The position numbers and the translations under genes were made by a program. 64,000 bases of DNA from Pararhodobacter marinus (GTDB lineage: Bacteria > Pseudomonadota > Alphaproteobacteria > Rhodobacterales > Rhodobacteraceae), in NCBI RefSeq assembly GCF_003122215.1, contig NZ_QEYD01000014.1:1-64000 (forward strand), written 5' to 3'. The notes beneath the pieces are model-generated. The model was not told the origin of the DNA, searched no databases, and saw only the letters and a program-made list of their open reading frames with translations. Positions 42,750-53,688 of this stretch are shown here, piece by piece. The first letter of the stretch is position 1; each line of letters begins with the position of its first letter.

Positions 42750-45700
42750 TTACCCTACATGCTTAACCAACGCCATCAGCTCAGAGTAGCTGGTAACCAC
42801 ATCGTACTTGACGCTGTTGTCATTTATCCGTCGACCGATTTCGTCAAAGAACTTTCGCGCACATTTGATCTTGGTCTGTTCCAGTTCACGCATCTTCATC
42901 GAGGGGAGGTCAGACTTTGTCTCTGCGACGAAGTAGAGATGTTTGATACCGCCTTCTTTGAACGCGATCGCCCAATCAGGGTTGTAGTCCCCAACGGGTG
43001 TCGGGATCAGGAAGCCGCGTGGCAGTTTGGAGTAAACGACAACCTCTGCGCTTGTATCGAGATCCCTGACAAAGTCGCGCTCTACCTTTGAATCCACGAT
43101 AGCATAATCATAGACGTGGTTCTTCAGCTTCTCGGTCGCCTTCTTGAAGTCGTTGCCCGTTTCGCCCGCCGTGAACAGCTCGGAATCATAGCGCTCTTCA
43201 ACCGCATCGTAGGTCAGCTTTTCGATGATCGCGGTTGCTTTTTGCTCTTGGATCAAGTGCGAGGCATCAGCGATGAATTGTTCAGGGTTCTTGGCGAACT
43301 CACCAAATTTTGCCGGTTGGATCCCCGCCAGGATTTCGCCCACGGTCTTGCGGGTCAGATCGGTATTCTGTGCGATGGAACCAATGACGTCGTATGACAC
43401 GCGAGAATGCGCGCTCTTGCCACTCTCGGACCGAATTTTCCCCTGCACGAAGGCACTACCAGCCCTAAGGCTCTCATCAGTGACATCATCGGACAAGGCA
43501 CCCTCTGTCACCAGATATTGCAGCGGGGCAACCTGAAGGTCGCGTTCCAACCGGTTAATACAGCTTTTAACCAATGCGACGCTGTCGAACTCGACCTGAT
43601 AGACGGCCTTTCGGTTTATCCTGCGCCATAGCTCTTGAAATTCCTTCCGCTGGAAATTTTCATTCAGCCGATTTCGCTTGGGGGTGCGCCCATCGCTGAA
43701 CATGTCGTCGATGGCCCGGCCATTGAACACCGTGTCGATCAGCGCGAAGACGGCATCGCGGTGCGCTTCCAGTTCTTCGGGAAGCTCTGCGAGCTCCTCT
43801 GCCTTGCGGGCCTCATGATAGGCAGCGGTGATGTGGCCATCTTCATCGACATAGTCGCTCTTGATCAGGAAGCGCTCCAACTTTTTGGCAAGCGATTTGT
43901 CCAAGACCAACTCCAGATCGCCGGTTTTCAACGTCTTGCCGTCAAAATACTCGGCATCCGCCTGCTTGGGTCGGGCCGACAGGTTCTCGACGATCTCCTT
44001 CTGCAGGGCCGTCACGAACCCCTTGTAGCTTTCCGATGCGACCACGGTCAGCACGTTGATGTCATGCACGGTCACCGGATGATCCATCCGCTCGCCATTG
44101 CGATTGACCGCGATCCGCAGACCGCGCCCGACCTCCTGACGGCGTGAGATGGTGTTCTGGCTCTCATTGTGCTTGAGCATGCACATCACAAAGACATTGG
44201 GGTTGTCCCAACCTTCACGCAGGGCCGAGTGGGAAAAGATGAAACGTGTGGGTTCCTCGAAGGACAGCAAACGCTCCTTGTCCTTCAGGATCAGATCGTA
44301 ATCACTCGGTTCGGTCGATTGGCCTGCCAACTCACCACGGGCGGCGGCCTTGGGGTCCGTCATCCGCCCCTTCTTGTCGATCGAGAAATACCCACGATGG
44401 GTCTTGGCCACCTCGATACCGGCCAGATAGTCGCGATACTCCACATTCTCCAGCGGCAATTCAGCAAGAAGCTCCTCAACCGCCTGCTCGTATTCCTCCT
44501 CGAACACCCTGGCATATTCGCCCTGCTCGTCAGCCTGGTCGTAGTCACGATACTTCACCACCTCGTCGATGAAGAACAGCGACAGCACCTTGATCCCGCG
44601 CGCGAACAGCACCTGCTCGCGTTCCAGGTGGGCCGAGATCGTCTCGCGGATCTGAATGCGCCGGATATCACGTTCTGTCACATCGCCCGACGCCTCACCT
44701 GCGTGCAGAACATCACCATTGGTGAAATGCACCGTGTCATCGCGGGCATCGATATTGCTGACAACGAAATCCTTGTAGACCTCCAGCCCCTTGGACAGAT
44801 CGAACAGGTTGCGCCCCTGTTCCAGCTTGCGGGCGACACGTTTGATCCCGCTCTGCATCTTGACCTCGATATCCACCCAGGCGACCGGCGCGGCGCTTGA
44901 GGTCTCGATCCGGTGCAGGAACAGATAGGGGTTTGTCCCGCTCAGGCCTTTGGTTTCCACACCGCGCACCTTGATCTTCTTGACCAGCTTCCTGTTGAAG
45001 GCATCCACCGCATCCAGACGATGCACCTTGTTGTGAACGGTTCTGTGCGTCGCCGAATAGCGCAGGATGAACAGCGGGTTGAACAGCGGTAAGCTTTTTT
45101 GCGTCGCTGGCCCTTCCATTTTCTGCGGCTCGTCCAGGATCAGGATGGGGCGGTTCTTGGCGATCACGTCGATGGGCTTGCGCGACTGGAAATCGTCCAG
45201 CTCGTCATAGATCCGCCGGTTATCCGCCCCTGACGCGTTAAACGCCTGAACGTTGATCACCATCACGTTGATGCCCGCGTCCGACGAAAAGCTCTCCAGC
45301 TCGTGCAGCCGCTTTGAATTATAGACGAACGCCCGGACCTTCTTGCCGTATTCCTGCTGGAAATGCTCAGCCGTCATCTGGATCGACTTGGCCACCCCTT
45401 CGCGGATCGCAACACTAGGCACCATGATGATGAACTTGGACCAGCCATAGCGCTTGTGCATCTCGAACATGGTCTTGATGTAGACATAGGTCTTGCCCGT
45501 GCCTGTCTCCATCTCGACGTCGAGGTTGATCTGCGCGCCGGGCTTGTAGCTGGCGGGCTTGGTCTTGCCCTTGTCATCGGTGTGATGCGTCAGGCTGTCC
45601 GACGGGGGCAGCATTGCACCGCGCTGCACCTTGCGGATGTTCTCCAACAAGACATCCTCGGGCAGCTTGACGGGTGCGTTGCCAAAACCCTCCACCTCCA

Positions 45701-45833
45701 TCTTGGCCTGCCGGTCTGCGCCGGGGTCGATGGTGTATTTCAGAACATCCTGCCGGGGCTGGCCCTCAAAGCAATCGACTACCGCATCGACGGCATCGGT
45801 CTGATAGGGTTGCGACTTGAACTTGATCTTCAT
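42750..45833 (-). CDS. Type III restriction subunit Res (helicase-nuclease)
   Basis: A 1027-residue SF2 helicase with C-terminal endonuclease. Walker A METGTGKT is at residues 109-115 and a DEAD-like box reads LILDEPQKM (about 230). The endonuclease motif near the end is PDWAIAF followed by FVAETKSD (P-D-x-E-T-K), the type III Res signature. With Mod it would cut DNA after ATP-driven translocation or diffusion between asymmetric sites. It is the last gene of the leftward defence operon; a 61-bp gap separates it from the AlbA_2 gene. Confidence 0.88.
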   Translation of the reverse strand: MKIKFKSQPYQTDAVDAVVDCFEGQPRQDVLKYTIDPGADRQAKMEVEGFGNAPVKLPEDVLLENIRKVQRGAMLPPSDSLTHHTDDKGKTKPASYKPGAQINLDVEMETGTGKTYVYIKTMFEMHKRYGWSKFIIMVPSVAIREGVAKSIQMTAEHFQQEYGKKVRAFVYNSKRLHELESFSSDAGINVMVINVQAFNASGADNRRIYDELDDFQSRKPIDVIAKNRPILILDEPQKMEGPATQKSLPLFNPLFILRYSATHRTVHNKVHRLDAVDAFNRKLVKKIKVRGVETKGLSGTNPYLFLHRIETSSAAPVAWVDIEVKMQSGIKRVARKLEQGRNLFDLSKGLEVYKDFVVSNIDARDDTVHFTNGDVLHAGEASGDVTERDIRRIQIRETISAHLEREQVLFARGIKVLSLFFIDEVVKYRDYDQADEQGEYARVFEEEYEQAVEELLAELPLENVEYRDYLAGIEVAKTHRGYFSIDKKGRMTDPKAAARGELAGQSTEPSDYDLILKDKERLLSFEEPTRFIFSHSALREGWDNPNVFVMCMLKHNESQNTISRRQEVGRGLRIAVNRNGERMDHPVTVHDINVLTVVASESYKGFVTALQKEIVENLSARPKQADAEYFDGKTLKTGDLELVLDKSLAKKLERFLIKSDYVDEDGHITAAYHEARKAEELAELPEELEAHRDAVFALIDTVFNGRAIDDMFSDGRTPKRNRLNENFQRKEFQELWRRINRKAVYQVEFDSVALVKSCINRLERDLQVAPLQYLVTEGALSDDVTDESLRAGSAFVQGKIRSESGKSAHSRVSYDVIGSIAQNTDLTRKTVGEILAGIQPAKFGEFAKNPEQFIADASHLIQEQKATAIIEKLTYDAVEERYDSELFTAGETGNDFKKATEKLKNHVYDYAIVDSKVERDFVRDLDTSAEVVVYSKLPRGFLIPTPVGDYNPDWAIAFKEGGIKHLYFVAETKSDLPSMKMRELEQTKIKCARKFFDEIGRRINDNSVKYDVVTSYSELMALVKHVG

Positions 45834-45894
45834 GACTGTCGCTTTCTTAAATCCAGCGCTTCTTTCGTAATTTCTTTCGTAGGATGTTCTTGTT

Positions 45895-47550
45895 TCATTC
45901 GCACAGCTTCCATTGTGGGGCAGGTTTGGAGCCAGCGTTAAAAATCACGTCTTTGCGCCGTAAGCCACTGAGAAGGTTTCCGATTTTGTTTCTCTTCTGC
46001 GTGTCATCCAAGGCGTCGCTTAACTTGTCCCAGAGCAGGTCATCAACGTCCTTTCGTGAAGCGCTGCCGAACTTTCGTAGAAACTCAACCACCATGTCCG
46101 CGTAATGCTGATCGTCAAAAGCACGGGTCTTGATGTATTCGGCCTTCTTGGACGATGCAGCCGCGACAGCAGCCGAGACGCGGAACCGAGGTTTACGTCC
46201 CTCAACCAGCCCCTTGCGCTTCAGCGCCTGGATCGCCGCATCCGGCACCTCCAACCCTTTCTGCACTCTGTCCAGCGCAAGCACGTCGGTTAGCTTCAAG
46301 CCGCCGTTTTCCATCAGAACGCGTGTATAGGCCGGATCAACAACCCCGCCATAGACCGTCATAACCACGGCATCGCCCGCCACCTCGTAATCGGGCATCG
46401 GCAGATAGCGCCGACGCTGCGTTTCATACATCCGCTGGATGCCATAGCCCATCTGGTCGATCATGTTCAGCTCGACCATGGCCTGGACCAGATAGGGGTT
46501 GCGATAGCCCCTCGGCGTCTTGTCGCCGCGCACATAATCCTCGGGTGCGCCCTCAAAGAACCGGCCTGCGTTCTCCAACACCAAGCGATCCGGCCGCTCG
46601 GTCACGATGATCCGCTGGTTCTGGCGGTAATCCTGATGGGCGATGCAGTTGTGCAGCGCCTCCAGCACCACCTTCCGGTCGTATTTCGACACCTCATGCG
46701 GCAGCAGCTCGTCATCGGGCAGCAGGCGCAGCTGGATGTTGCGGATGCGTTGATAGAGCTGCGAGGTTGCCAGCAGGAACGGTGGGCCGAAATGTTCATA
46801 GGCCGTTTCCGGTCCGACCAGCTTCCAGGTCATCTGCGCGGGATGGGGAGACAGCAGGTAGGCGCTTTCCGCACGCCCCAAGAGCAACAGCGCCGTGCGG
46901 GTCACCTGTCCGCGTTGGGTCACCTTCGCGCGGTCCAGCAGGGTCGCCACCGGCCAGCCGCGCACCTCATCCGCGTCAATCCGGTTTTGATGCTTCAGGG
47001 CAAAGTCGCTGCGCGCGCGCTCCACCGCCGTCGGGTCGAGATCATCCAGCGTGGCGCCGTCCACCACCTGCGCGCTCCAGTCGGTGTTCAGCGTCTGCGC
47101 GCGGATCTCCTCCAGCTTGCCAATGTTCAGCGGGGCGAGGCTCTCGCCTGAGCGGGCATAGTAATGCCCTTTCCAAGAAATCGGCATCCCGCGCGGGGCG
47201 GGCGGCACTTCGAGCATGACCACGCGCGCGCCCTCCACATCCACCTCGTGGATCTGGCGCAGGGTGATCGTGGGGTCGGCGCCTTGGGCGATCTGCTGCT
47301 TCAGACTGTCCAGGCGTTCACGCTCGGGCCGGTAACTGGTGCCCACCACCGCGCGTGTCTGGTTGCTGACGCCGAACACCAGCCAGCCCGCCTCGGCGTC
47401 GCGCAGGTTCGCCTCGTTCGCGAGGGCCGAGAAATAGCGCCCGATCTTGTCGGTGTCGTAATCGTTCGACGCCTCCTTGAACTCGACCACCTCGTTTTCC
47501 CAGGTGGCGATCAGGTCGGTCAGTTTGAGGCGCAGCTCGGCGGGGGTCAT
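45895..47550 (-). CDS. AlbA_2 (Schlafen-like) plus HATPase protein
   Basis: A 551-residue protein of the COG2865 type. The N-terminal AlbA_2/Schlafen-like DNA- or RNA-binding domain begins '[20 protein letters not shown]' (about residue 16). A GHKL/HATPase_c_4 region ([20 protein letters not shown], about 300-320, with '[13 protein letters not shown]') follows, and a winged-helix C-terminus. Often labelled a transcription regulator. In this operon, between mod and res and overlapping mod by one base, it may be a sensor or effector of the defence system rather than an unrelated regulator. Confidence 0.75.
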   Translation of the reverse strand: MTPAELRLKLTDLIATWENEVVEFKEASNDYDTDKIGRYFSALANEANLRDAEAGWLVFGVSNQTRAVVGTSYRPERERLDSLKQQIAQGADPTITLRQIHEVDVEGARVVMLEVPPAPRGMPISWKGHYYARSGESLAPLNIGKLEEIRAQTLNTDWSAQVVDGATLDDLDPTAVERARSDFALKHQNRIDADEVRGWPVATLLDRAKVTQRGQVTRTALLLLGRAESAYLLSPHPAQMTWKLVGPETAYEHFGPPFLLATSQLYQRIRNIQLRLLPDDELLPHEVSKYDRKVVLEALHNCIAHQDYRQNQRIIVTERPDRLVLENAGRFFEGAPEDYVRGDKTPRGYRNPYLVQAMVELNMIDQMGYGIQRMYETQRRRYLPMPDYEVAGDAVVMTVYGGVVDPAYTRVLMENGGLKLTDVLALDRVQKGLEVPDAAIQALKRKGLVEGRKPRFRVSAAVAAASSKKAEYIKTRAFDDQHYADMVVEFLRKFGSASRKDVDDLLWDKLSDALDDTQKRNKIGNLLSGLRRKDVIFNAGSKPAPQWKLCE

Positions 47551-49430
47551 CAGATGGCTTTGACGTCTGTATCGGGCGACAGGGATTTGAAGATCTGCTT
47601 CACGTTGATCTTGGTCGCGTCGTCCTTGAAGCCCGTGTCCTTGAACACCATGCGCAGGGGGTGGCGGGTGGCGAGGGTTTTGACGAGGGTTTCATCCACG
47701 CCGTTGTCAAAGCAGGCGATCAGGGCGGTGCCGGCGACGGTAAAGATGGTCTTGCCGTCAAGGCTCTCGCGGGTGATGGGCAGGGTCAGGTCAACGCCCC
47801 AGTCGAGCAGCACCTGAAACAGCAGGTCTTCGGGGGTGCGATCCGGTTTGATGTTGTCCACGCGGGTCAGCAGGTCGGCCTGTGTTGTGGCGTCGGGGGT
47901 GTAATAGACATCGGCCATGTTCGAGCTGTCGATTTTCAGCACGCGAAAGCCCACATCGCGGTTCCAGTCGGGGTGACACTCCCCTTCGAGGATTTTCGCC
48001 CCGGCGCGGCGGATGCGTTCTTTCGTAACTTCACAGATGTCACTGAAACCAAGCTTTCCCGCAGATGAATCCGCCTTGATGTTTTCTGGCAGTTGAACGG
48101 AAATAAACTTCCGGTTCACACCGTCCAAAGCACTGAGGCGCATCAAAGCATGTGATGTCGTGCCAGAACCTGCAAAATAATCTAGAACTAAATCATCATC
48201 TTCATCGGCCACCTGTTCAATAAGTCTCTCAATGAGCGCAACTGGTTTTGGAAACGGAAATACATCAGCATCGAAAAGGTCACGGACATCCTTTGTGCCA
48301 TCCGCCGTGAAAACATCATCTATAACTGATCTGAATGAAATGAGCTCCGATACCATGTCGCACCGAAATTTTTTCTCTCGCGGGCGCCCGTCATCCTTGG
48401 ATGGAAAAATTATGCAGCCTTCTTCTATCAACTTCCTCATTTTGTCTCTGGAATATCGCCACCCTGAAGCTGGGCTGGCTGGGAAAACTCTACCAGTGTC
48501 TGGTTCGATCAGATCGTAGTGAAGATTTGGTCGTTGTGCCTCCGTCGCCAACCCAAGAATACTTCTACTCATCCAAGGGCCGCGCGGGTCGTTATCTGGG
48601 TTTTTGAACTTAGATTCGTCGCGCTTCACTCCACGAAGAGATGTTTCACCAGATTTGGCATAAGCTATAATATATTCATGATCCGTAGATACATTTGACT
48701 TTGAACGCGTGTCTGTGAATTGTCTCGCCTTCCACACAAACTGCGCGATGAAGCTTGACGCGCCAAAAATCTCATCAGAAATTGTTCGCAGATTATGGAT
48801 TTCTATGTCATCGCAACTTATTAGGGCAATCCCACCTTCAACCAACAGATTCTTGGATACCCTTAGCCGAGAATACATCATCGACAACCAGTCCGAATGA
48901 AACCGTCCATTCGATTGCGTATTAGCCACCAGCCGATTGCCTGCCTCATCCACCTGATTTGACTTGGCCAGAAACTCTGCCGTGCTTTCGGCAAAGTCAT
49001 CCTCATAGACAAAATCATTCCCCGTATTATAGGGCGGGTCGATATAGATCATCTTGACCCTGCCCAGATAGGTCTCTTGCAGCAGCTTGAGCGCCTCAAG
49101 ATTGTCGCCCTCGATGAACAGGTTGCGGGTGATGTCAAAATCCACCGACTCCGCCCGCACGGGCCGCAGGGTTTTCGCAATCGGGGCATTGGCCGTGATC
49201 AGCGCCTGCCGCTTGCCCGGCCAGTCCAGATGATAGCGCTCTTGCGGGCCGTCCACGATGCTGCCCGACAATTCCTGCCGCAGCAGGTCGAAATCCACAG
49301 CGCGGCGCAGCGTGCCATCCGGCCCCCTGCTTTCCGTCACGCAGCCCGGAAACAGCGCCGCGATCCGCTCTACGTTCTGCGCGGTCAGGTCGGGGCTGTG
49401 CATCTTCAGCTTTTCAATCTCGTCACTCAT
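47550..49430 (-). CDS. Type III DNA methyltransferase Mod
   Basis: A 626-residue adenine methyltransferase with beta-class motif order: motif IV DPPYNTG at residues 131-137, then target recognition region, then motif I FAGSGTT at about 419-425. It would modify one strand of a short asymmetric site and give the Res complex its specificity. The middle (about residues 157-457, roughly 48060-48960) is clearly more AT-rich than the flanks, which suggests an exchanged recognition region. ATGA-type overlaps connect it to the DUF4391 gene upstream and the AlbA_2 gene downstream. Confidence 0.9.
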   Translation of the reverse strand: MSDEIEKLKMHSPDLTAQNVERIAALFPGCVTESRGPDGTLRRAVDFDLLRQELSGSIVDGPQERYHLDWPGKRQALITANAPIAKTLRPVRAESVDFDITRNLFIEGDNLEALKLLQETYLGRVKMIYIDPPYNTGNDFVYEDDFAESTAEFLAKSNQVDEAGNRLVANTQSNGRFHSDWLSMMYSRLRVSKNLLVEGGIALISCDDIEIHNLRTISDEIFGASSFIAQFVWKARQFTDTRSKSNVSTDHEYIIAYAKSGETSLRGVKRDESKFKNPDNDPRGPWMSRSILGLATEAQRPNLHYDLIEPDTGRVFPASPASGWRYSRDKMRKLIEEGCIIFPSKDDGRPREKKFRCDMVSELISFRSVIDDVFTADGTKDVRDLFDADVFPFPKPVALIERLIEQVADEDDDLVLDYFAGSGTTSHALMRLSALDGVNRKFISVQLPENIKADSSAGKLGFSDICEVTKERIRRAGAKILEGECHPDWNRDVGFRVLKIDSSNMADVYYTPDATTQADLLTRVDNIKPDRTPEDLLFQVLLDWGVDLTLPITRESLDGKTIFTVAGTALIACFDNGVDETLVKTLATRHPLRMVFKDTGFKDDATKINVKQIFKSLSPDTDVKAI

Positions 49431-50113
49431 GGTTTCCCCCCGCCCGTTTGATCCGGGTCTGTCATACGGTCAAAGGCCGCCTGTGCCTCGGCCAATTGGC
49501 CGTGCAGCGTCACTTTGAGATTAAACTGGCTTTCGCGTTTCAGCTTGGATTGAAGCTGCGCAATCTCCCGCTCTTTTGCCCTGATTGCCGCCAGTCGCGC
49601 AAGGCGGGTCTCCACATCCTCCCCCGGCACGGGTGCGATCGGCATCAGCACGGACAGCATCCTGTCATACAGCGCGCCCATGTTGACCGCCACAGGCAAA
49701 GGCACGCGGGGGGCGTCACGCGCGGTCCACTCCCCGCGCAAGGGATCGGACAGCACCCATTTGCCGCGCTCCGCCTCGGACGGGCGTTTGTAGGCGGCGG
49801 CGGGTTGGATGCGGTCCCCCGCCACCAGCTCGAACATCAGCGGAAAGGGAATGGCGCGGTCAATGGCGCGCAGGATGTCGTCGTGCAGCGCATCGCCCTT
49901 GAGCGTGACGCGGAACACCTGAATTTCCGGCACGGCGGGCGTGGCTGGCAGGTTCAGCGTTTCGGGGGCAAGCTTGTGCGCCCAAGTGATCTGATCCACC
50001 TCGCGCACAAAACGGTCGCGCAGCGCCGTGCTGGCGGCGGCCCCGTCATAGATGCGGGTCTTGGGGATCACGCGTTTGAGCGCGGTCTGGGGCGGGTATT
50101 GATACAGCGTCAT
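49427..50113 (-). CDS. DUF4391-family protein
   Basis: A 228-residue protein with the DUF4391 features: an early 'LKRVIPKTRIYDG' segment, 'ITWAHKLAPETLNL' at about residue 46, 'PLPVAVNMGALYDRMLSVLM' at about 150, and a C-terminal coiled coil (QLQSKLKRESQFNLKVTLHG). No enzymatic function is established for the family, which is seen beside restriction-type helicases. It overlaps the helicase stop and the mod start by four bases each, so it is made with both. Confidence 0.75.
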   Translation of the reverse strand: MTLYQYPPQTALKRVIPKTRIYDGAAASTALRDRFVREVDQITWAHKLAPETLNLPATPAVPEIQVFRVTLKGDALHDDILRAIDRAIPFPLMFELVAGDRIQPAAAYKRPSEAERGKWVLSDPLRGEWTARDAPRVPLPVAVNMGALYDRMLSVLMPIAPVPGEDVETRLARLAAIRAKEREIAQLQSKLKRESQFNLKVTLHGQLAEAQAAFDRMTDPDQTGGGKP

Positions 50114-53100
50114 GGGTCGCGCACCACGATGAAGGCGATGAGTTCGAAATCCTCCAGCCCCGCGATGGTCTGGGTCAGTGCGGTGGTATGGCCGCCCGAG
50201 AACAGGCTGTCGATGTCGCGTTCTTCCTTGACCTCGATCATCGAGCGGATGGCGTCGTTGAGCAGGCCCGAATATGTCCCCATCTTGCGCCCGTCCTGCG
50301 TTTCCGCATTGAAGGCGGTGCAAAGGTCGCGAAATGGAATGGTGTTTCCCTTGCAGCCCGACCGGATCAGGTCGAGCAGGCGTTTGACTTGTGTCTGGTC
50401 GGCGATGATCTGCCCGTCCTGACCGATGTAGATCAGGTAATAGGGATGCAGGCGGTTCTGCTGGTTGACGTTCACGCTGTCATGGATGTTGCGCAGCGTG
50501 AAGATCACGCCGGGGTGCAGGCCGCGCTTGGGGTCGGACGGGATGACCGTGTGCAGCCCATGCGGCATGCGCGGCAGGTCGTCATGGGTCTTGAGGTAGT
50601 TGAGCAGGTCCATCCGGAAGTCGTTGAGGCCGAGGTCGGTGATGGAAATGCCGGTCTTCACGTCCTCCAGTTCGATCACCTCGTTCTGGAGGCGCTGAAG
50701 CTGGTCCTTGCGGTAGACTACGTCCGAGCTTTTGGAGGTGAGCACGTTATCCTCACCGGTGCCCGCCATGTCGACGATGTGCATCCGGTTCTCAACGCGT
50801 TCCTTGAGATTGATGTATTCGTCCAGGCTGATGTCGGGCCAATAGTTGGACAGCTGAATCTGGGTGTTGGGCGAGCCGATCCTGTCGATCCGGCCAAAGC
50901 GCTGGACGATGCGGACAGGGTTCCAGTGGATGTCATAGTTGATCAGGTAGTCGCAATCCTGAAGGTTCTGTCCCTCGGATATGCAGTCGGTGCCGATCAG
51001 GATGTCCAGCTCAGCCGGATCATCGGGCATGATCTTGTCCTTCTCCTTGGCGCGGGGGGCAAAGAGCGTCAGGACGGACTGGAAGTCATAGTATTTCTTG
51101 AGCGTGGTGCGCGGGTTGCCAGAGCCGGTGACAATGCCGCTGTGAATGTTCTGTGCGTCGGCAAAATACGGTGCGAGCTGGTCAAACAGGTAGTTCGCGG
51201 TATCGGCATAGGCGGTGAAGACGACCACCTTGCGGTTGCCGACATTCAGCGGGTTGGCCATCTTGCCCGCGATCTCTGCGATCAGATGCTGCAGCTTCGC
51301 GTCATCCTCGGGCGTGACCTTCTCCATCTCGGCAATCAGGCCGTCGATGATGATCTTGTCGACCGACAGCTCCTGCTTCCAGGCGGTGATGTCCATATCG
51401 GCTAGGTCGATCTTGATTTTCTTGCCGACCGAGAAATCCGCGAAGTCGTCGTCCTCATCCGCAACGGCCTCCAGGTCGATATCCAGATCCCCGACAGTCG
51501 CTGCTCCTCCCGCGGCCTCGAACTGCGCAATCGCATCAAGCGTCCGGCCGATATTGCCAGACAGCGCTCCAAGGGTCTTGCGGAATGCATGGACCGAGCT
51601 TTCCAACCGCTTGAGCAGGTTGGTTGTCATCAGGGCTTGCAGACTCTTCTCGCGATCAGCCTGTTTAAGCGTGCCTTTGCCGCCCTCGGTCTTGGTGTCA
51701 TAGAGGTCTTCGTATTTCTTCAGGCGACTGGGCTGGATGTAGTTGACCGGTGCATAGACGGCCATTTTCAGATCACTCAGCTGTGCGAAGATCTCGTTGA
51801 ACCCGATGACATCGTCACGGTGCGTAATCGGCAGATGATGTGACAACGGCTTCAGTCGCGTTGGAAATTTGCCGATGTCCGCTGTGTCGTAGAAGGTTTC
51901 GATATGCTTGCGGGAGCGCGCGATCGTCACCGCATCGAGCAGCTCGAAGAAATCAAAATCCAGTGCCCTCAGGATGGAGGCTGGCGTCCTTTGATCCGGG
52001 GGTAAGTTTGACCAGACGTTAAACGCAGTCTGCGCACGACGAAATATCTCTTCCACGCTGGTTTTGGTTTTCAGGTTCTTGCTCAGGGCATCTGAATGCC
52101 CTTCATAGGCAAGCGCCAGCTGATTTCTGAGATCTGTGAAACGATTGTTAACCGGCGTCGCCGACAACATCAGGACTTTGGTCTTGACCCCGGCCTTGAT
52201 CACCTGGTTCATCAGACGTTGGTAACGGGTCTCGCGGTCCTTGTAGACATCGTTGTTCCGGAAGTTGTGGGATTCATCGATGACGACCAGATCGTAATTG
52301 CCCCAGTTCACACGATCGAGCCGCATCCCGAATGACTCGCCAGACGTTCGTGAAAGGTCCGTATGGCATAACACGTCGTACCGAAACCGGTCCTTGGCGA
52401 AAATGTTGGTGGTCAGGTTTGCATTATAATTGCGCCAGTTGTCTGCCAGCTTTTTCGGACACAGGACCAGAACGTCCTTGTTGCGCAGTTCGTAATACTT
52501 CACCACCGCCAGAGCCGTGAAGGTTTTGCCCAGCCCCACACTGTCGGCTAGAATGCACCCGTTATAAGTTTCCAGCTTGTTGATAACGCCTACGGCGGCA
52601 TCTCGCTGGAAATTGAAGAGCTTCTGCCAAACAAGACTTTCAAGATAACCCGTTCGATCCTTAGGCAGAACGTCCTCATCGATCTCGCTCAGGAAGTCGC
52701 TGAACAGGTTGAACAGAATCATGAAGTAGACCCGCTCGGCAGGGTTCTCCTGGTACACGGACTCGATGTGCTCAAGGACCTCGGCCGTGACATCTCGCAG
52801 CTTTTCCTCATCATTCCAGATCTGGTCAAAGAGGTTCAGGTAGGTCTGCGCAAACTGGGGCTCATCCATGACCTGTGTGTAACTTGAGATCGCATCCCCC
52901 CGCTGATACCCTAGGTCAACAGCGGTAAACCCTGACAGCGGCATATAGGCCGCACCGGTCTCGGACCGCTGCACATGTCCGAACTGCTGCATCGGTGCTG
53001 ATGTGACGTTCGATTTGAATCGCGCCCTCTTGCGGATCCAGTTCGCACATTCCCGCGCGACCGCCCGTTGAGTCATTTTGTTCCGAAGCTGAATTTCAAA

Positions 53101-53370
53101 CTCGCTGCCTGACAGCGTTTCTGCCGCTCGCCCCCTGGGAATGAAAAACTCACGTCTCTCCTTCTTGATGCGGTCGATCGCGCCGTTTGGGGTAAACGTC
53201 GGTGTGGTAAAGATGAACTCAAACTCTTTTAGTTCACTTAATTCCGTTTTCAGGGCATCGAATGCGTAAATTGAGAAGCACGCAGCGGCGACCCGAAATT
53301 TCGACGCGCCGGACAGCTCGCTTTTCAGATCATCTCCCAGCAGCGTGGTTGTGTTGTCGATAATCCGCAA
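50110..53370 (-). CDS. SNF2-like helicase with N-terminal PLD-like domain
   Basis: A 1086-residue SF2 translocase. Residues 1-115 resemble the phospholipase-D-type domain that heads many defence helicases, but the HxK motif is not evident, so it may be inactive. The helicase core has Walker A ADSVGLGKT (275-283), DESH box (LVVIDESHNFRN, about 360) and a helicase C-terminal domain (IVQRFGRIDRIGS). TTG at 53370 with GGGGGAA ahead is the start. First gene of the five-gene defence operon, opposite in direction to the second Fic gene. Confidence 0.8.
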   Translation of the reverse strand: MRIIDNTTTLLGDDLKSELSGASKFRVAAACFSIYAFDALKTELSELKEFEFIFTTPTFTPNGAIDRIKKERREFFIPRGRAAETLSGSEFEIQLRNKMTQRAVARECANWIRKRARFKSNVTSAPMQQFGHVQRSETGAAYMPLSGFTAVDLGYQRGDAISSYTQVMDEPQFAQTYLNLFDQIWNDEEKLRDVTAEVLEHIESVYQENPAERVYFMILFNLFSDFLSEIDEDVLPKDRTGYLESLVWQKLFNFQRDAAVGVINKLETYNGCILADSVGLGKTFTALAVVKYYELRNKDVLVLCPKKLADNWRNYNANLTTNIFAKDRFRYDVLCHTDLSRTSGESFGMRLDRVNWGNYDLVVIDESHNFRNNDVYKDRETRYQRLMNQVIKAGVKTKVLMLSATPVNNRFTDLRNQLALAYEGHSDALSKNLKTKTSVEEIFRRAQTAFNVWSNLPPDQRTPASILRALDFDFFELLDAVTIARSRKHIETFYDTADIGKFPTRLKPLSHHLPITHRDDVIGFNEIFAQLSDLKMAVYAPVNYIQPSRLKKYEDLYDTKTEGGKGTLKQADREKSLQALMTTNLLKRLESSVHAFRKTLGALSGNIGRTLDAIAQFEAAGGAATVGDLDIDLEAVADEDDDFADFSVGKKIKIDLADMDITAWKQELSVDKIIIDGLIAEMEKVTPEDDAKLQHLIAEIAGKMANPLNVGNRKVVVFTAYADTANYLFDQLAPYFADAQNIHSGIVTGSGNPRTTLKKYYDFQSVLTLFAPRAKEKDKIMPDDPAELDILIGTDCISEGQNLQDCDYLINYDIHWNPVRIVQRFGRIDRIGSPNTQIQLSNYWPDISLDEYINLKERVENRMHIVDMAGTGEDNVLTSKSSDVVYRKDQLQRLQNEVIELEDVKTGISITDLGLNDFRMDLLNYLKTHDDLPRMPHGLHTVIPSDPKRGLHPGVIFTLRNIHDSVNVNQQNRLHPYYLIYIGQDGQIIADQTQVKRLLDLIRSGCKGNTIPFRDLCTAFNAETQDGRKMGTYSGLLNDAIRSMIEVKEERDIDSLFSGGHTTALTQTIAGLEDFELIAFIVVRDP

Positions 53371-53688
53371 AAGTTCCCCCAGAGGTCACATGTCCAGCAA
53401 TAATGTCACACTAACTCTCACGGGTGGATGTGCAACGCCCTGAAAATAAATGCGCAAAGCTGTTCGTGCTGTCAAAGACATGAAATCGCGTCAACGGGCG
53501 AAGCCAAGCGTCAGTCTTCATGTGCATTTCCCTCACTTGGGCCAGCGCAAATTACAGCTGCAGCGAACTTCAGTTTAGTCTTGCTTTGCCGCTAGATAGC
53601 CGCATCATCAATCTTGTCAGGATCGAGTGCCATCTCTCCTTCTTCTGGATTTTGTCTGGTTTGTGCGCAATGTCGTTGAGCGCGCACT
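53371..53688. other. Intergenic region holding the defence-operon promoter
   Basis: About 320 bp between the WGR gene and the helicase. It must contain the leftward promoter of the defence operon, but I see no unambiguous -35/-10 pair and no strong repeats. Open frames here are not convincing. Confidence 0.4.
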
